A stretch of DNA of 64,000 bases. Source: Tamarix chinensis. Its lineage: Eukaryota > Streptophyta > Magnoliopsida > Caryophyllales > Tamaricaceae. The position numbers and the translations under genes were made by a program. The notes under the pieces were generated by a model. That model was not told the origin of the DNA and searched no databases. It worked only from the letters and a program-made list of their open reading frames with translations. The stretch lies in the NCBI GenBank assembly GCA_030549775.1, contig CM060175.1:11244455-11308454 (forward strand). Direction: 5' to 3'. Shown here in pieces: positions 34,427 to 46,155 of this stretch; within the stretch, counting starts at the first letter, position 1, and each line of letters starts with the position of its first letter.

Positions 34427-37400
34427 TGTAATACCTTGTTTTCAGAAAACCCTAATAATTATAATCAGTAATTATATGTATTAATTATAAAAATTATTAT
34501 AGGATTTTCGTACTAAAAATATTATTAATATGTGTAATATTATTGTGAATCATTAGTTATAAAATTTAATTAGGCTAAAATATTCTAGAGGGAGTGTATT
34601 AAAATTTAAACCTAGGATTGGATTGTAACCGGTATCCTTTTTCATCAAATAAACATATTCCTGTAACTAGATAATTTTTCCCAGGATACTTTACATGATT
34701 TTGTACCTAAATAAATTACCCCAAACCTATTTAATTTTCTTGAATCACCCTACTCTCCCTCTACCCTGACACACCACCCTCATGCTACCCTCATACCATA
34801 CCTCTACCCCATCAATTCTCAACTCCTATGGTTGTAGGTTGAGGTTGAAAATTTTTTCCCGATTGCCACCTTTCTCCTTTCCCTCTATGCGTGTATGTGA
34901 ATATATATACATATAATTTATTTAATGAACTGAAAAACTACCTCCTTATTCCTCTAATTTTTTGTCAAAAAATTATCCCAAACACACTCTTTATCTCCCC
35001 TCTTTACTTTTGCCAAAACCGCCCAAAAATACCCCCAAAAACTCACCTTCTGCAACCATTGTTGCACCACTTCCACCACCACCGAAAAAAAATTCTAGTC
35101 CCTCATCATTATCTGCAGTAAAACTCACCAAAAAACTACCTCTAGCTGTAGAAAAACCACCCATTCCTACCCCCCAAGTTGCAGAAAAATCTACTGGAGA
35201 ACAACCCCAACCTATCGTAAAAACTCACCAAAAACCACCCCTACCCTTCGGCAAAAACCACCAAATCACCCCTAGCTTTGGAAAAACTTGCTGAAGCCTA
35301 AACCCACTTCTAGCGACCCAAACCATCCCCTACTCCCTTTTCATCCTTCCTTTCCATTGCTATCTGTTGCCCATTCCTTAGAATCGATTGTTTGTGTTGT
35401 TGCTAGCCTTCTTGGCTGACGACATTCCTTCGAACCTGGTTTGGTTTTTTTCTTCCCATCATTTTTCCATTTCATTAGCTTAAACATTCATCAATTATAT
35501 TATTAATTTTAATAATGTTTTTTACTTATTATTTGGTGATATTTAAAAATTTTTGAAAGAAGCGGATTAAGATAAGTGTACCTAGAGATCGGAGCATTAT
35601 TAGTAAGGATACTAGTTGATGTTACTAGTTTTGTGTTAAATGCTTGTCTGATTATGTGTGTTATTATCTTATTTTTATTATACTATTAAAATTCATGTTG
35701 TTGATGACATGATATATAAATATGAATTATATGATAGGAAGGAAAGTATGAATGATGAAAGATATAATGATACGATCATATAACACTAGGATGTATTTTT
35801 ATAGATGAGTATATATTGTGGAAGAGTAGTATGGGCCTAATAAATTATTATAAGTGGAAAATATTTATATTTAAGATGTATATATGTTGATAAAAGTAAG
35901 TTTTGAAAAAGAAAAAGGATATTAAGGATATGAGATTTTCATAAACTAAGGGTTATCGGCTACTTTTAAGGGTATTTTTGTCAATATGGGTTAATATAAA
36001 AATTTTGGTATTTTAATGTATTATATATATTCAAATATTCTAATAATATCACATAAAGTGTTTGGGAGTGATTATGAGTGTCATAAGTTCTTTAGATGTA
36101 AAAATAGCAAAATTTGGGAATAGTAGCCTTAAAAAGGGTAATATTATTATCACATGAGTAAAATGTTGGAGTTAGGCCATGAATTTCAAATATGTTGTTA
36201 ATATGGGTACTTTGAGGATTAATATTTAATTTAGTAATTATATGAGCCTTATGGGAGAGGTTATGACTTACCTATGAAATTAGAGTTTTGGGAGCCCTAT
36301 GAATAGTAACTTTTGAGATAGGGCTATTATCGCATGCGTAAGAAGTGGGATTTAGACCTTGAATTTCAAGTATAATAATGATACTATTATTTGAGGATCA
36401 CGTACTAAATTTGGATGATGAATGATCGGTATGGGAGAAGTTATGGTTAAATTGTGAATTTAGGGTTTTTGGGGAAAATGAGCATGTTAATATTTGAGAA
36501 TGGTCTTGTTATCTTTATGTTGATGCCTTAATTATGTTTTACCCATAAATCAATTATGAATAAGATATTAATCATTTAAAGAGAAAGATCACATGAATCA
36601 GGACCGATTGTATATGTCCGTTCCACCGGATGAGAATATTAGTCGAGCCCGTTTTGTCCCACAATTATATATTATTAATTATTCCACTAGTAAAAATAGT
36701 TTCTAGGAGTGTTTTACCCTGGGGTGGGATAACCATTCCACCGGTTGACAATATTGGGGTTCCTAAACTCAATTTAAAATAAATCCCGAGAACGATTATA
36801 ATCATTAATAAGACACTAACTTTTTAAAGTGAAAGACTATGTGAGTTAGGACCAGTTGTATTTGTCTGTTCCGTCAGATGAGAATATTATCTGGGAGAGT
36901 TTTTCCCTAAGAATGTATGTTATCAACCATTCCACCAGTAATAATAGTGGCCAAGAGCATTTTTCCCTAGGGTAGGATAACCGTTCCACTAGTTGAGAAT
37001 AGTGGGGTCCCTAAACTCAACATAAATAAAAGAATGGATCTTGATATATTCTAATAATACGAATCTGGACCAGTAATTACCTTGTGTTGATTCTTATATC
37101 TTGCATGTATACTATATGTTTTTCTAGTTTTGAATATATTGTTTCATTACTCAGTACGTAGCATACTGATCATCCTTTTCATGGGTGCTACTCATTCCCA
37201 TGAGTAGATTTGCCCTATGTTTGTAGGTGATTGATGATTATTAGCTTGATGTGCTTGCCTTGGTCAGTGTTAAATAAATTGGTAAAGGGTATGGTTATTT
37301 GAATATTTCTATCTCTCTTTTGACTCTTAATCCTCCATTTTTACTATTTATTTCCTTCTCTTTATTTTATATCCTATATCACAGTGGAATCAGGTACTTC

Positions 37401-37531
37401 CCATACATGATTTATAGGTATAAGGTTACTTTTTCCTTACACCTGACATAGACTGGACATAGGGAGTGCCTCTTCGATTTTGGATGCAGCATGACACCCT
37501 TACAATTTGTGTTTTTGCTTATACTATTAAC
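34427..37531 (+). repeat. 5' LTR of collapsed Tekay-type element
   Basis: Matches 39077-42167 throughout; the last about 42 bp of the LTR and any primer-binding site are missing at the junction 37531/37532. Contains a TATA-like 'gaatatatataca' near 34902, a CCA/AAA-rich leader (34980-35290), hairpin blocks at about 36600-36780 and 36840-37020, and the stem-loop pair 37152-37207. Confidence 0.9.
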
Positions 37532-38698
37532 GATGGTATTATAGCTTTTGGTTGTTGAGAATTGTGTTTCGATTAGAGACTCAGTTTTCGTGATCCTAAA
37601 TATTTTTAAATTTTCTTGTCTATTTTAAAAATCCAAATGAACCTTGTGAGGAATCGAGAAATGAGTAGCTTGGTTGGTCTTATTATGTGTGAATTCATCT
37701 TATGTGCTTAGTAATCTAGGTATTTTACTAAAATTGTTTTAGTGTTGTAGCTGAAGAAGATGTGTTTGTGCATATTTGTCACATCATGAATCATGGAGAG
37801 CCAATGCACCTACAGACATGGTCTCTACTTAGGATTCAGAATCCATTCGCATCTCAAGGAGTCACTTGGAGGCTATGGGTATGGCGCTGAGGATGTACCA
37901 CTCTCCACCTAGCTATAGTGAGTCAATAAAGATAGCGAGTTGGTTTCATAAAGACGATTGCTAGTGATCGTAGAAAATCCCTTGTGTAATCGTAGAATAT
38001 TGTAGACGATGGCATAATTTTAGTGGGTCATTCAATGACACAGTTGCTTGAGGAGGGTTTTATCCTATGGTGTCATGTAGAAATTCAACACCAAGACATT
38101 TACTTCCAGGCATCCCCACTATGGATGCGCATGCGATACCGATCGTTAGACCATGAGCCCTAGGAGTCAGTCATAGAGAGTAACCATACAAGTCATCAAA
38201 TTAACTAGAATGATATCGTCAAGGAGCAAAAAGTGACCTTCTAGTAGCTTTCGGATTAGGACACATTGATCTAGGGATACTCTAACCATTCTTATTTTTT
38301 CTTTTCACATTTGCATTGCATGTAGACTTGTTGCTTAACCATTTGAACCTTGGCTTGGATGCACTTCGAACTAAGCTTTCTTGCTTGATGCCTTGTTGTA
38401 CTTTTATTCTATTCTACGTCTTTTCCCTCTCTATTTTTACCTCCATTACCATCTTCTTCTTGGTTTTTTTCTAAAGTTTTTACCTTATTAAATACCTCTT
38501 TTAAGGGGGGTAGTACCCTGACTTTTCAACCTTGATCCCTTATAGTGCTTGCCTTGTAACCTTAGAGACCACCTCTGGTCGTGTTTACTCCACTCTTACC
38601 CTTGCCAACCTTTGCATCATTGATCACTTCTTTGATCCTAGTAACCCTTAACCCTCTGGCTCTTTATAATTTTAACGAAGTACATTGCAGATCTGCCC
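37532..38698 (+). other. Interior of collapsed Tekay element, no recognisable gene
   Basis: Mixed sequence with higher GC between 37750 and 38270 than its surroundings. No frame is convincingly coding. At 38496-38512 'cttttaaggggggtag' is a perfect Tekay-style polypurine tract followed by 'taccctga', like an LTR start, but no LTR follows it. Confidence 0.5.
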
Positions 38699-38895
38699 CG
38701 CATGATCAGAGTCGATGAGATTGAGCTCAATGATTCCTTGCTCTATGAGGAGAGGCGTTTACAGATTCTTGGCACCAAGGTAAGACACACAAGGACAAGC
38801 TAAGTTCCACTATAGAATATTCTTTGAAGTTGTCATGGAGTAGATAATGCGACCTGGGAGACTGAGAAGGACATGTGTGAGTTGCATGCCAAGCT
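38699..38895 (+). pseudogene. Chromodomain/integrase C-terminal tail of Tekay-type element
   Basis: Reads 'VDEIELNDSLLYEERRLQIL' then 'KVRHTRTS', a damaged middle with three stops, and 'GVDNATWETEKDMCELHAKL'. This matches the end of chromoviral pol, where a chromodomain binds modified histones and guides integration. The conserved 'ATWE' and the basic stretch are intact. It lies just upstream of the polypurine tract and 3' LTR, as expected. Confidence 0.85.
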
Positions 38896-38927
38896 TGTTA
38901 GCACGTGTGTTAGGTTTCGGGGTTCTC

Positions 38928-39076
38928 TCTCTTTTAAAGGGGGTAGTCTCCAGTAGTATAGTGTTAACTTCGATAGAGTTAACCACCAATATCACCTTCC
39001 TTGCATCCTTTTTCTCTTCTTCCCCAACCTCGACCACTTGAATTCGAGGATGAAGTCTCTTTTAAGTAGGTAGTAA
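38928..39076 (+). other. Duplicated polypurine tracts before 3' LTR
   Basis: 'cttttaaagggggtag' at 38930-38945 and 'cttttaagtaggtag' at 39058-39073, the latter immediately before the LTR start at 39077. The first looks better preserved than the one at the LTR. The sequence 'gaggatgaagt' before the second is the typical Tekay lead-in. Confidence 0.7.
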
Positions 39077-42000
39077 TGTAATACCCCATTTTTAGAAAGT
39101 CCTAATAATTATAATCAGTAATTATGTGTATTAGTTATAATAATAATTATAGGTTTTTTGTACTAAAAATATTATTAATATGTTTAATATTATTACAAAT
39201 TATTAGTTATAAAATTTAATTAGGCTAAAATAAGTTAGAGGGTGCGTATTAAAATTTAAAACTAGGATTGGATTGTAACTGATATCCTTTTTCGTTAAAT
39301 AAACCTATTTCAATAACCAGATAATTTTTCCCTAATACTTTACCTGATTTTGTACCTAAATAAATTATTCATATCCTATTCTATTTTCTTACATCACCCT
39401 ACACGCCCTCTACCTTGGCACACCACCCTTGCGCCACCTTCATACCATACCAAGCTCCTATGGTTGTGGGTCGAGGTTGCAATTTTTGCCCTATTGCCAC
39501 CTTCCTCCTTTCCCTCTATATGTGTATGTGAATGTATATACATAGACCTGATTTAACGCTCTAAAAAACTACCTCCTTATTCCTCTATTTTTTTTGTCTA
39601 AAAATCATCCCAAACACACACCTTATCTCCCCTTCTTAAAATTGCCAAAACAGCCCAAAAACATCCCCAAAAACTCACCTTCTGCAACCATTATTGTACC
39701 ACTTCCACCACTACTAGAAAAACCTTCCATTCCCTCACCCTTAGCTGTAGCAAAACCACCTATTCCTACCCCCAAGTTGCAGCAAAATCTACCGAAAAAC
39801 GACCCCAAACCCATCGGAAAAATTAACCAAAAACCACCCCTACCCTTTTGCAAAAACCACCAAATCATCCTCTAGCTTTAGAAAAAATTGTTGAAGCCTA
39901 CACCCCCCTTCCAGTAGCCTAAACTGTTCCCTACGCCCTTTTCGACCCTCCTTGTCGTTGCTAGCCTTCTTGGCCGATGACATTCCTTCGAACCCAGCTT
40001 GGTTTTTTTCTTTCCATTCTTTTTCCATTCCATTAGCTTAAACATTCATCAATTATATCAATTTTAATAATGTTTTTTTAATTATTATTTGGTGATATTT
40101 TGAAAGTTTCATAAGAAGCGGATTAAGATAAGCGTGCCTAGAGACCGGAGCCTTATTAGTAAGGATATTAGTCGATGTTTCTGGTTTTGTGTTAAATTCT
40201 TGCATGATTATGTGCATTATTATGTTATTGCAATTATACTATTAAAATGCATGTTGTTGATGATATGATATATTAATATGAATTATATGATCGGAAGGAA
40301 GTGAGAATAACGAAAGATATGCTAATACAATGATATTATACTAGGATGTATTTTTGTGGATGAGTATAAATTGTGGGAGAGTAGTAGGGCCTAATAAATT
40401 ATTATAAGTGATAAATAATTATATTTAAGATGTATATTCATAAAAGGAGAATTTAAAAAAAAGGATATTGAGGATATGAGATTTTCGTAAAATAAAGGTT
40501 ATCGACTACTTTTTATGGCCATTTTTGTCAATATGGGTTAATATAGAAATTTTTGTATTTTAATATATTATATGGATTAAAATATTATAATAATATCACA
40601 TGAATTGTTTGGGAGTGATTATAAGTATCGTAAGTTCTACAGATGAGAAACTTTCAAAATTTGGGAATAGTAACCTTAAAACGCTAATGTCATTATCACA
40701 TGTGTAAATTGTTAGATTTAGGCCACGAATTTTTAATATGTTCTTAATATGGGTATTCTGAGGAATTATATTTAATGTGGTAATTATATGAGCCTTATGG
40801 GAGAAGTTATGACTTACTTATGAAATTAGGTTTTTGGGAGCGTTATGACTAGTAACTTTTGAGATAGGGCCATTATCACATGCATAAGAAGTGGGAGTTA
40901 GACCTGTAATTTGGGTATAAAAGTTATACTATTATTTGAGGATCAAATACTAAATTTTTTGGATAAATGATAAGTATAGGGGAAGTTAAGCTTAAATTGT
41001 GAATCGGGGGTTTTTGGAGAAAATGAGTATATTAATCTTTGAGAACGGTCTTTTTATTTATATATTGATGCCTTTGCTTGCCTTAATTATTGTACTCATA
41101 AATCAATTACGATTAAGATATTAAGTATTTAAAGAGAAAGATCACATGAGTCAGGATCGGTTGTATATGTACGTTCCACCAAACGAGAATATTAGTTGGG
41201 CACGTTTTGCCCCAAGATTGTATATTATTAACTATTCCACCTATAAGAATAATGGCCAATAGTGTTTTCCTCTAGGGTGGGATAACCATTCCACTAGTTG
41301 AGAATAGTAGAGTCCCTAAACTCAATTTAAAATAAATCCCGAGAATGATTATAATCATTGATAAGACATTAATCATTTAAAGTGAAAGTCTACGTGAGAC
41401 ATGACCAGTTGTATATGTCCATTCCACCAAACGAGAATATTATCCGGGAGCATTTTTCCCTAAGAATGTATATTATTAAATGTTCCACTAGTAATATTAG
41501 TGGTTGTATGTATTTTCCGAGGTTGTATGTTATTAACCGTTCCACCGATAAGAATAGTGGCTAGGAACGCTTTGCCCTAGGGTGGGATTACCGTTCCATG
41601 GGTTGAGAATAGTGGGATCCCTAAACTCAACATAAATAAAAGAATGGATCTCGATGTATTTTAATAGTATGAATTTGGACTAGTAATTGCCTTGTGTTGA
41701 TTATTGTATCTCTTGTGTATAATACTTCCCACTGTGAATGTGTGTAATGATATATTTTTTTTATTTTGAATGTATTTTTACCTTACTCAGAGCGTAACGT
41801 ACTAATCATCCAGTTCATGGGTGTTGCTCATTCCCACAAGCAGATCTCCCCTATTTTATGGGTGATTGATGATTATTAGCTTGATGTGCTTGCCTTGGAT
41901 GAGCACTAAATGAGTTGATAAAATGTATGGTTATCTGGATATCTCCATATTTCTATAGACTCCTAGTCCACTATTTTCACTATTTATTCCCATCTCTCTG

Positions 42001-42209
42001 TTTCATATCTTGTATCACGGTGGAATCAAGTACTTCCTATACCTAATTCCTAGGTAAAAGGTTACTTTTGCCTTGCATCCAACATAGACTAGGCATAGGG
42101 AGTGCCTCTTCTGTGTTAGATGTGGCATAATACTCCTAGGTTTTGTGTTTTGGCTTCCACTATTAACTCTTTAAAAAAAAATTAAGTTCCGTAATTTAGG
42201 GGTGTTACA
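39077..42209 (+). repeat. 3' LTR of collapsed Tekay-type element (3133 bp)
   Basis: Complete TG...CA LTR. Hairpin blocks lie at about 41150-41320 and 41400-41630; the second block has an extra unit compared with the 5' LTR. The stem-loop pair is at 41788-41843. A CCA/AAA-rich leader (39610-39870) follows the promoter region. The proline-rich frames in it lack an ATG and are not genes. Confidence 0.9.
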
Positions 42210-42854
42210 TCAAAGGTTAGGTACATTTTATTTTGGAAAAATTCTTTGAAAGAGGTAAAATTAATAAAAAGTATTTGTCTAAAGAAAAATGAAAAGGACA
42301 TTTTACTTGTACAAATATATGTTGATGACATAATATTCGTTGCTATTAACAAGTCCAAGTGTAAGGAATTTTCTACTTTAATGTGTGGTGATTTCAAACT
42401 GAGCACTATGGGTAAGTTGATACACTTCCTTAGACTTCAAATAAACTAATTAAAGGAAGTAATTTTTGTCAACCAAGAAAATTAAACAAAAGAATTGCTC
42501 AAATAATTCAGAATGAATAAGAGCAAGCTTTATGGTACTCCCATGGCCACTACTATAAAGCTTGACATGGATGAAAGAGATAAACAAGTTGATTAAAAGT
42601 GCTATCAAGGTATCATCAAATCACTTATTTACCTTACTGCATCTAGACATGATAATATTTTTAATATATGCTTATGTGCTATGTTTTAATGTTATCCCAA
42701 ACAATTTCATATTACTATGGTTAAGAGAATTCTTAGGTATCTAATTAGCACATATAACCTAGGATTTTTTTTAACCTAGGGATACCCTTCCAGAACTTGT
42801 AAGCTATTTTGATGATGACTATTTTGAGATATTGGGTACATGCTAATTCATTAG
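42210..42854 (+). pseudogene. Sirevirus-like RT, C-terminal piece
   Basis: Continues the RT broken at 34426. It starts with the segment preceding the catalytic box, then 'KNEKDILLVQIYVDDIIFVA' (about 42286-42345; YVDD intact), 'KEFSTLMCGDFKLSTMGKL', 'FVNQEN', 'PMATTIKLDMDE' and 'YLTASRHDIIFLICLCARF'-like sequence in other frames. It is cut at 42854 by CRM-like copy 2, and RNase H resumes at 49712. Confidence 0.85.
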
Positions 42855-42859
42855 AGAAG

Positions 42860-43714
42860 TGATGCAGGGGCATCTAATGATTATCATATTCATCTTGATA
42901 TTTAAGCTAAGGAAAAATTAGCTTTCTTCATGTTGGAGCTTATCATATTAAATATTCTTGATAATTTGTCTATGCTTGATTTTGAAAATAATTCAAGTTG
43001 TTCTTGTAGGAATGTTACATATTTGTAAGAAGAAGATGTTAATACACCTTAAAGTGTACAAGTATTCAAAGCATGAAAGACTATGGCATACATGGGATGA
43101 TACTTTAAAATAATAAGATATGGTGATGATTTTCATTAGTTGTATTAACTTGTTGTAAACCCTAACCCTAAATGTATTTTATGTAAGTTAGGGTTTGATG
43201 TAATTTCATGTATGTATCATAGTTAATTGTATGGCTTTGTAATGTTATTCATTAATATCATTTAGACCATGATATTATGATTAGGATTAAGTATTATATG
43301 GGATTAATTCAATTGGAATAATGGGCTTGAATTAAGGTGGTAATCTCGGCTGGATAAGCTTGTGTGTATTGGCAACTTTCCTCCTATATATATACCTTGT
43401 ACATGCATGATTTGGTAATGAAAGAAATTTACAGAATTTTTGAACACAAAATTTAGCTAGCAAGGTCTGCGCTTATCCTCCCTTTTGAATCTTCTTTGAG
43501 AAAGGAAAACCCGAGGAAAATTTCCTCCTCCATTGATCTCAATCATTCGAACCATTGAAGTCTGATTCAACCCGTCGAAACCAACTTGTATTCAACCTAT
43601 ATTCTTCGAGTTTAATCAATATTACACTATTTTTTCTTCTACTTAATTTCATGTTTGACATCACTAATCAACAGAAACTAATCCAACCCTTCCCTCCACT
43701 TTGATTACACATCA
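42860..43714 (+). repeat. 5' LTR of CRM-like copy 2
   Basis: TGATGCAGGGGC to GATTACACATCA. A TATA-like 'ctatatatatacc' is at 43382-43394. It carries a telobox-like 'aaaccctaaccctaa' at 43157-43171. It starts with the integrase-tail codons that also begin the 3' LTR. Confidence 0.95.
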
Positions 43715-43735
43715 TTTTTGTTATCAAAGCATTGG
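43715..43735 (+). other. Primer-binding site of CRM-like copy 2
   Basis: Directly after the 5' LTR, 'TTGTTATCAAAGC' (about 43717-43729) matches the initiator-Met tRNA-type site TGGTATCAGAGC at 10 of 12 positions. Substitutions are consistent with age. Confidence 0.75.
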
Positions 43736-44583
43736 CTTTTTAGGAAGTTGTCGACCAAAAGCCACCTACAGATAGATTATCGCATGTGTGTGTTCTTACA
43801 TCAAGAAATCACCGGTAGCTTGCTGTTTTCTTTGAATTCTTGCATGTTTATGATCTTCTTGAATTGTCCTTGAAGTTATTGGTTGAAGTTCTTGAAATCT
43901 TGCAACAATCTTGTTGCATTTTCCCCAACCAAATTGCATCATCTTTGACTAGTACTACAGTTCTAATCGCTACTTTCCTTGTGTGTATTGCCTTGTGTTA
44001 TTGCGAGCTTGTTTATCCCTAGTGTTCCTTTCCCTCTTTTTTCTAATCCCAATCCATACATAATTCTATGTTAATCCATTCATCTCATTTTCCTTTCGTG
44101 TATTAATCTGGAAAGGAAACCAAAACCCCCGAGACCTGGGAGTGCATTTCAGTAGACGGCTGAACAAGCGTGTGTGTATCCTGGCTTCATCGAGTCATTT
44201 TCTCTCATTTTTCTCTCAAAATACCACTTAATATTCCTCTTTGTCTTCTCTACATCTTCTATGAAGCAACACATTCTAATCTTCAACTTGAAGATGTGTA
44301 TATGTTGAAGAATCTGTCCGCACTCTACGATTTTATGTGGCTAAAATTTTGGACCATATAGGAAGAACATTTCCAACCATTGTGTTCATGCATGCATTTG
44401 CGGTTCTTGTGGTTACATATACTCATTTGTACGTAATCAAGGACTACAGGTAGTGATATTTACTTTGATTGTCAATTGGAAAAAGTTTGTGCCTTGTTTA
44501 GTTGCAAGAAAAAAAATTCCAGCACCTACACAATTGTCGGATCTTTTGTGTGCAACAAAAAAAGTTGTGTGTCAACCTTCACC

Positions 44584-45845
44584 ATGGCTAGTGAAGAAGT
44601 TCATGCCTTGGTAGAGTCTATCAAGAGCCTCACCACACGAATGGATTCTCAAATACAAAATCAAAACACACTTCAACATCAACTACAAAGTGTGGAAGCT
44701 AAACTGGCCGAACAAGAAAAGCGTAAACCATGGCAAGTTTGCATGGAATTCACACATGATAGTGTGGAAGGAAGGTTAATCCTATCTACCATGCAAAGAG
44801 TGGATTTGGACATTCCAACATACATCACCATGAAGATGGAGAAGATGAGATGAGTTCCTTTGGCTTAAGCAACCAAAGAAGACCACCTACATTTCAAGTA
44901 GGACATGCATACCATGAAGATCAAGGTATTAAAGTTTACCTTCCTGATTTTATGGTGATTTGCATGTGGAGTCATTTTTTGAATGTTTGCATGAGATTGA
45001 GGCTATTTTTTTGAATTTAGAGAGTATGAAGATGAAAGAAAATTCAAACTAGCTACTCTTAAGTTCAAAACATTTTCTCAAATTTGGTATGATAATTTAA
45101 AACGAACAAGAGAAAGACAAGAGAAGTAAAAAATAAAATCTTGGGAAAAACTTAAAAAGCACCTAAGAAATAAATTTGTTCCTAGAGAGTATGAGCAAAA
45201 TATATATGTTAAAATGACTACTGTAAGGCATGGTTTATTTAGTGTAGAAGAATATATTAGAGAATTTAAAAGACTAGGCCTTATTTGTGATGTTCATGAA
45301 AGAAAAGAACAAAAATGTGCTAGATACTTAGGTGGCTTGAATAATTTGATAATAGATAAAGTTGACATGTACTCTTATTATTCTCTTGATGACTTGATTA
45401 AATTGGCTTTAAAATTTGAAAGACAAAACAAATCAACTAAAGCTTATGTTAAGTCTAATGCTTCAACTTCAACTAAACCCTATTCTAACACCTTTACACC
45501 TAAATCAACATTTTCATATGATAAAAAGAATAATCTATATGATAAAGGTAAAAATAAGGTAGTTGAAATGGAAAATAAATATTGTTTCAAATGTAAAGGA
45601 TATGGAAATTTTGCTAGAGATTATCCTAACCAAAAAGCCTTAACCTTATATGAAATAGAAAACATGGAACCATGTAGTGATGATGAGGATTTAGAAGCTG
45701 AATCTCCTAATGAAGTATTAACTATGGAAGAAGAAGAAAGAGATCCATGCTTAGTAATTCAAAGAGTTTTACAAATACAACCTAGTGTTACACCTACTCA
45801 AAGAGAGAAATTTTTTAAGACTAAGTGTAAAATAGGTGACATGGT
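44584..45845 (+). pseudogene. gag of CRM-like copy 2
   Basis: Chosen start ATG at 44584 ('MASEEVHALVESIKSL'); the longer open frame upstream has no ATG. Residues about 1-55 look coiled-coil (repeated Gln/Leu, 'QNTLQHQLQSVEAKLAEQ'). The capsid region follows in shifted frames around T-runs at 44950-45020, then in frame from about 45015 with one TAA near 45128. The capsid text includes 'LRNKFVPREYEQ' and 'REFKRLGLICDVHERKEQ'. The zinc knuckle 'CFKCKGYGNFARDYP' (about 45583-45630) has lost its His (Asn) and last Cys (Tyr). Copies 1 and 3 share this gag type. Confidence 0.9.
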
Positions 45846-46149
45846 TTGTAGACTCATAATTGATAGTGGTTCATGTACAAATGTTGCTAGTGAAGATATG
45901 GTTAAGAAACTTGGTTTAGAAAATAATAATCATCCTAAACCCTATTATTTATGATGGCTAAATAAAGATAAAGGAGCTAAAGTAAACAAAAGAGCATTAA
46001 TCACATTTTCTATTAGAGACTATCATGATGAAGTTCTATGTGATGTTTTGCTTATGGATGCTTGTGGATTACTTTTAGGTATACCATGGCAATATGATAG
46101 AAAAGAAACTCATGATGGGGTAACCAATGAATATGTGGTGAAAAAATAA
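45846..46149 (+). pseudogene. Protease of CRM-like copy 2
   Basis: In frame with gag. The active-site motif 'LIIDSGSCTNVAS' (about 45856-45894) keeps the DSG triad. A TGA at 45952-45954 interrupts, then 'RALITFSIRDYHDEVLCDVLLMDACGLLLG' continues, with the 'LLG.PW' C-terminal hallmark. A TAA at 46147-46149 follows. Retropepsin would cut the polyprotein. Confidence 0.85.
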
Positions 46150-46155
46150 AAGCAA

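Larger units (their letters stand above)
34427..42209 (+). mobile_element. Tekay-type element with collapsed interior
   Basis: Two direct LTRs (34427-37531 and 39077-42209) flank about 1.5 kb. Both start TGTAATACC; the second ends GGGGTGTTACA. Target duplication TAAAA (34422-34426) and TCAAA (42210-42214), one mismatch, in the RT of the Sirevirus-like element. The interior keeps only an integrase/chromodomain tail and polypurine tracts; gag, protease, RT, RNase H and most of integrase are deleted. It belongs to a different LTR family from the elements at 1-13133 but shares structural motifs. Confidence 0.9.

Noticed and set aside
34962..35294. Proline-rich frame repeated in the second LTR (39594-39875)
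   Set aside because: Neither copy starts with ATG; both lie in paired LTR leaders of CCA/AAA-rich composition, so the similarity is only LTR duplication.
38810..39037. Minus-strand 75-codon frame opposite the chromodomain
   Set aside because: Antisense shadow of the chromodomain and polypurine region.
45214..45954. Longest clean frame (246 codons) considered as a host gene
   Set aside because: Clearly gag capsid, zinc knuckle and protease of CRM-like copy 2, between its two LTRs.
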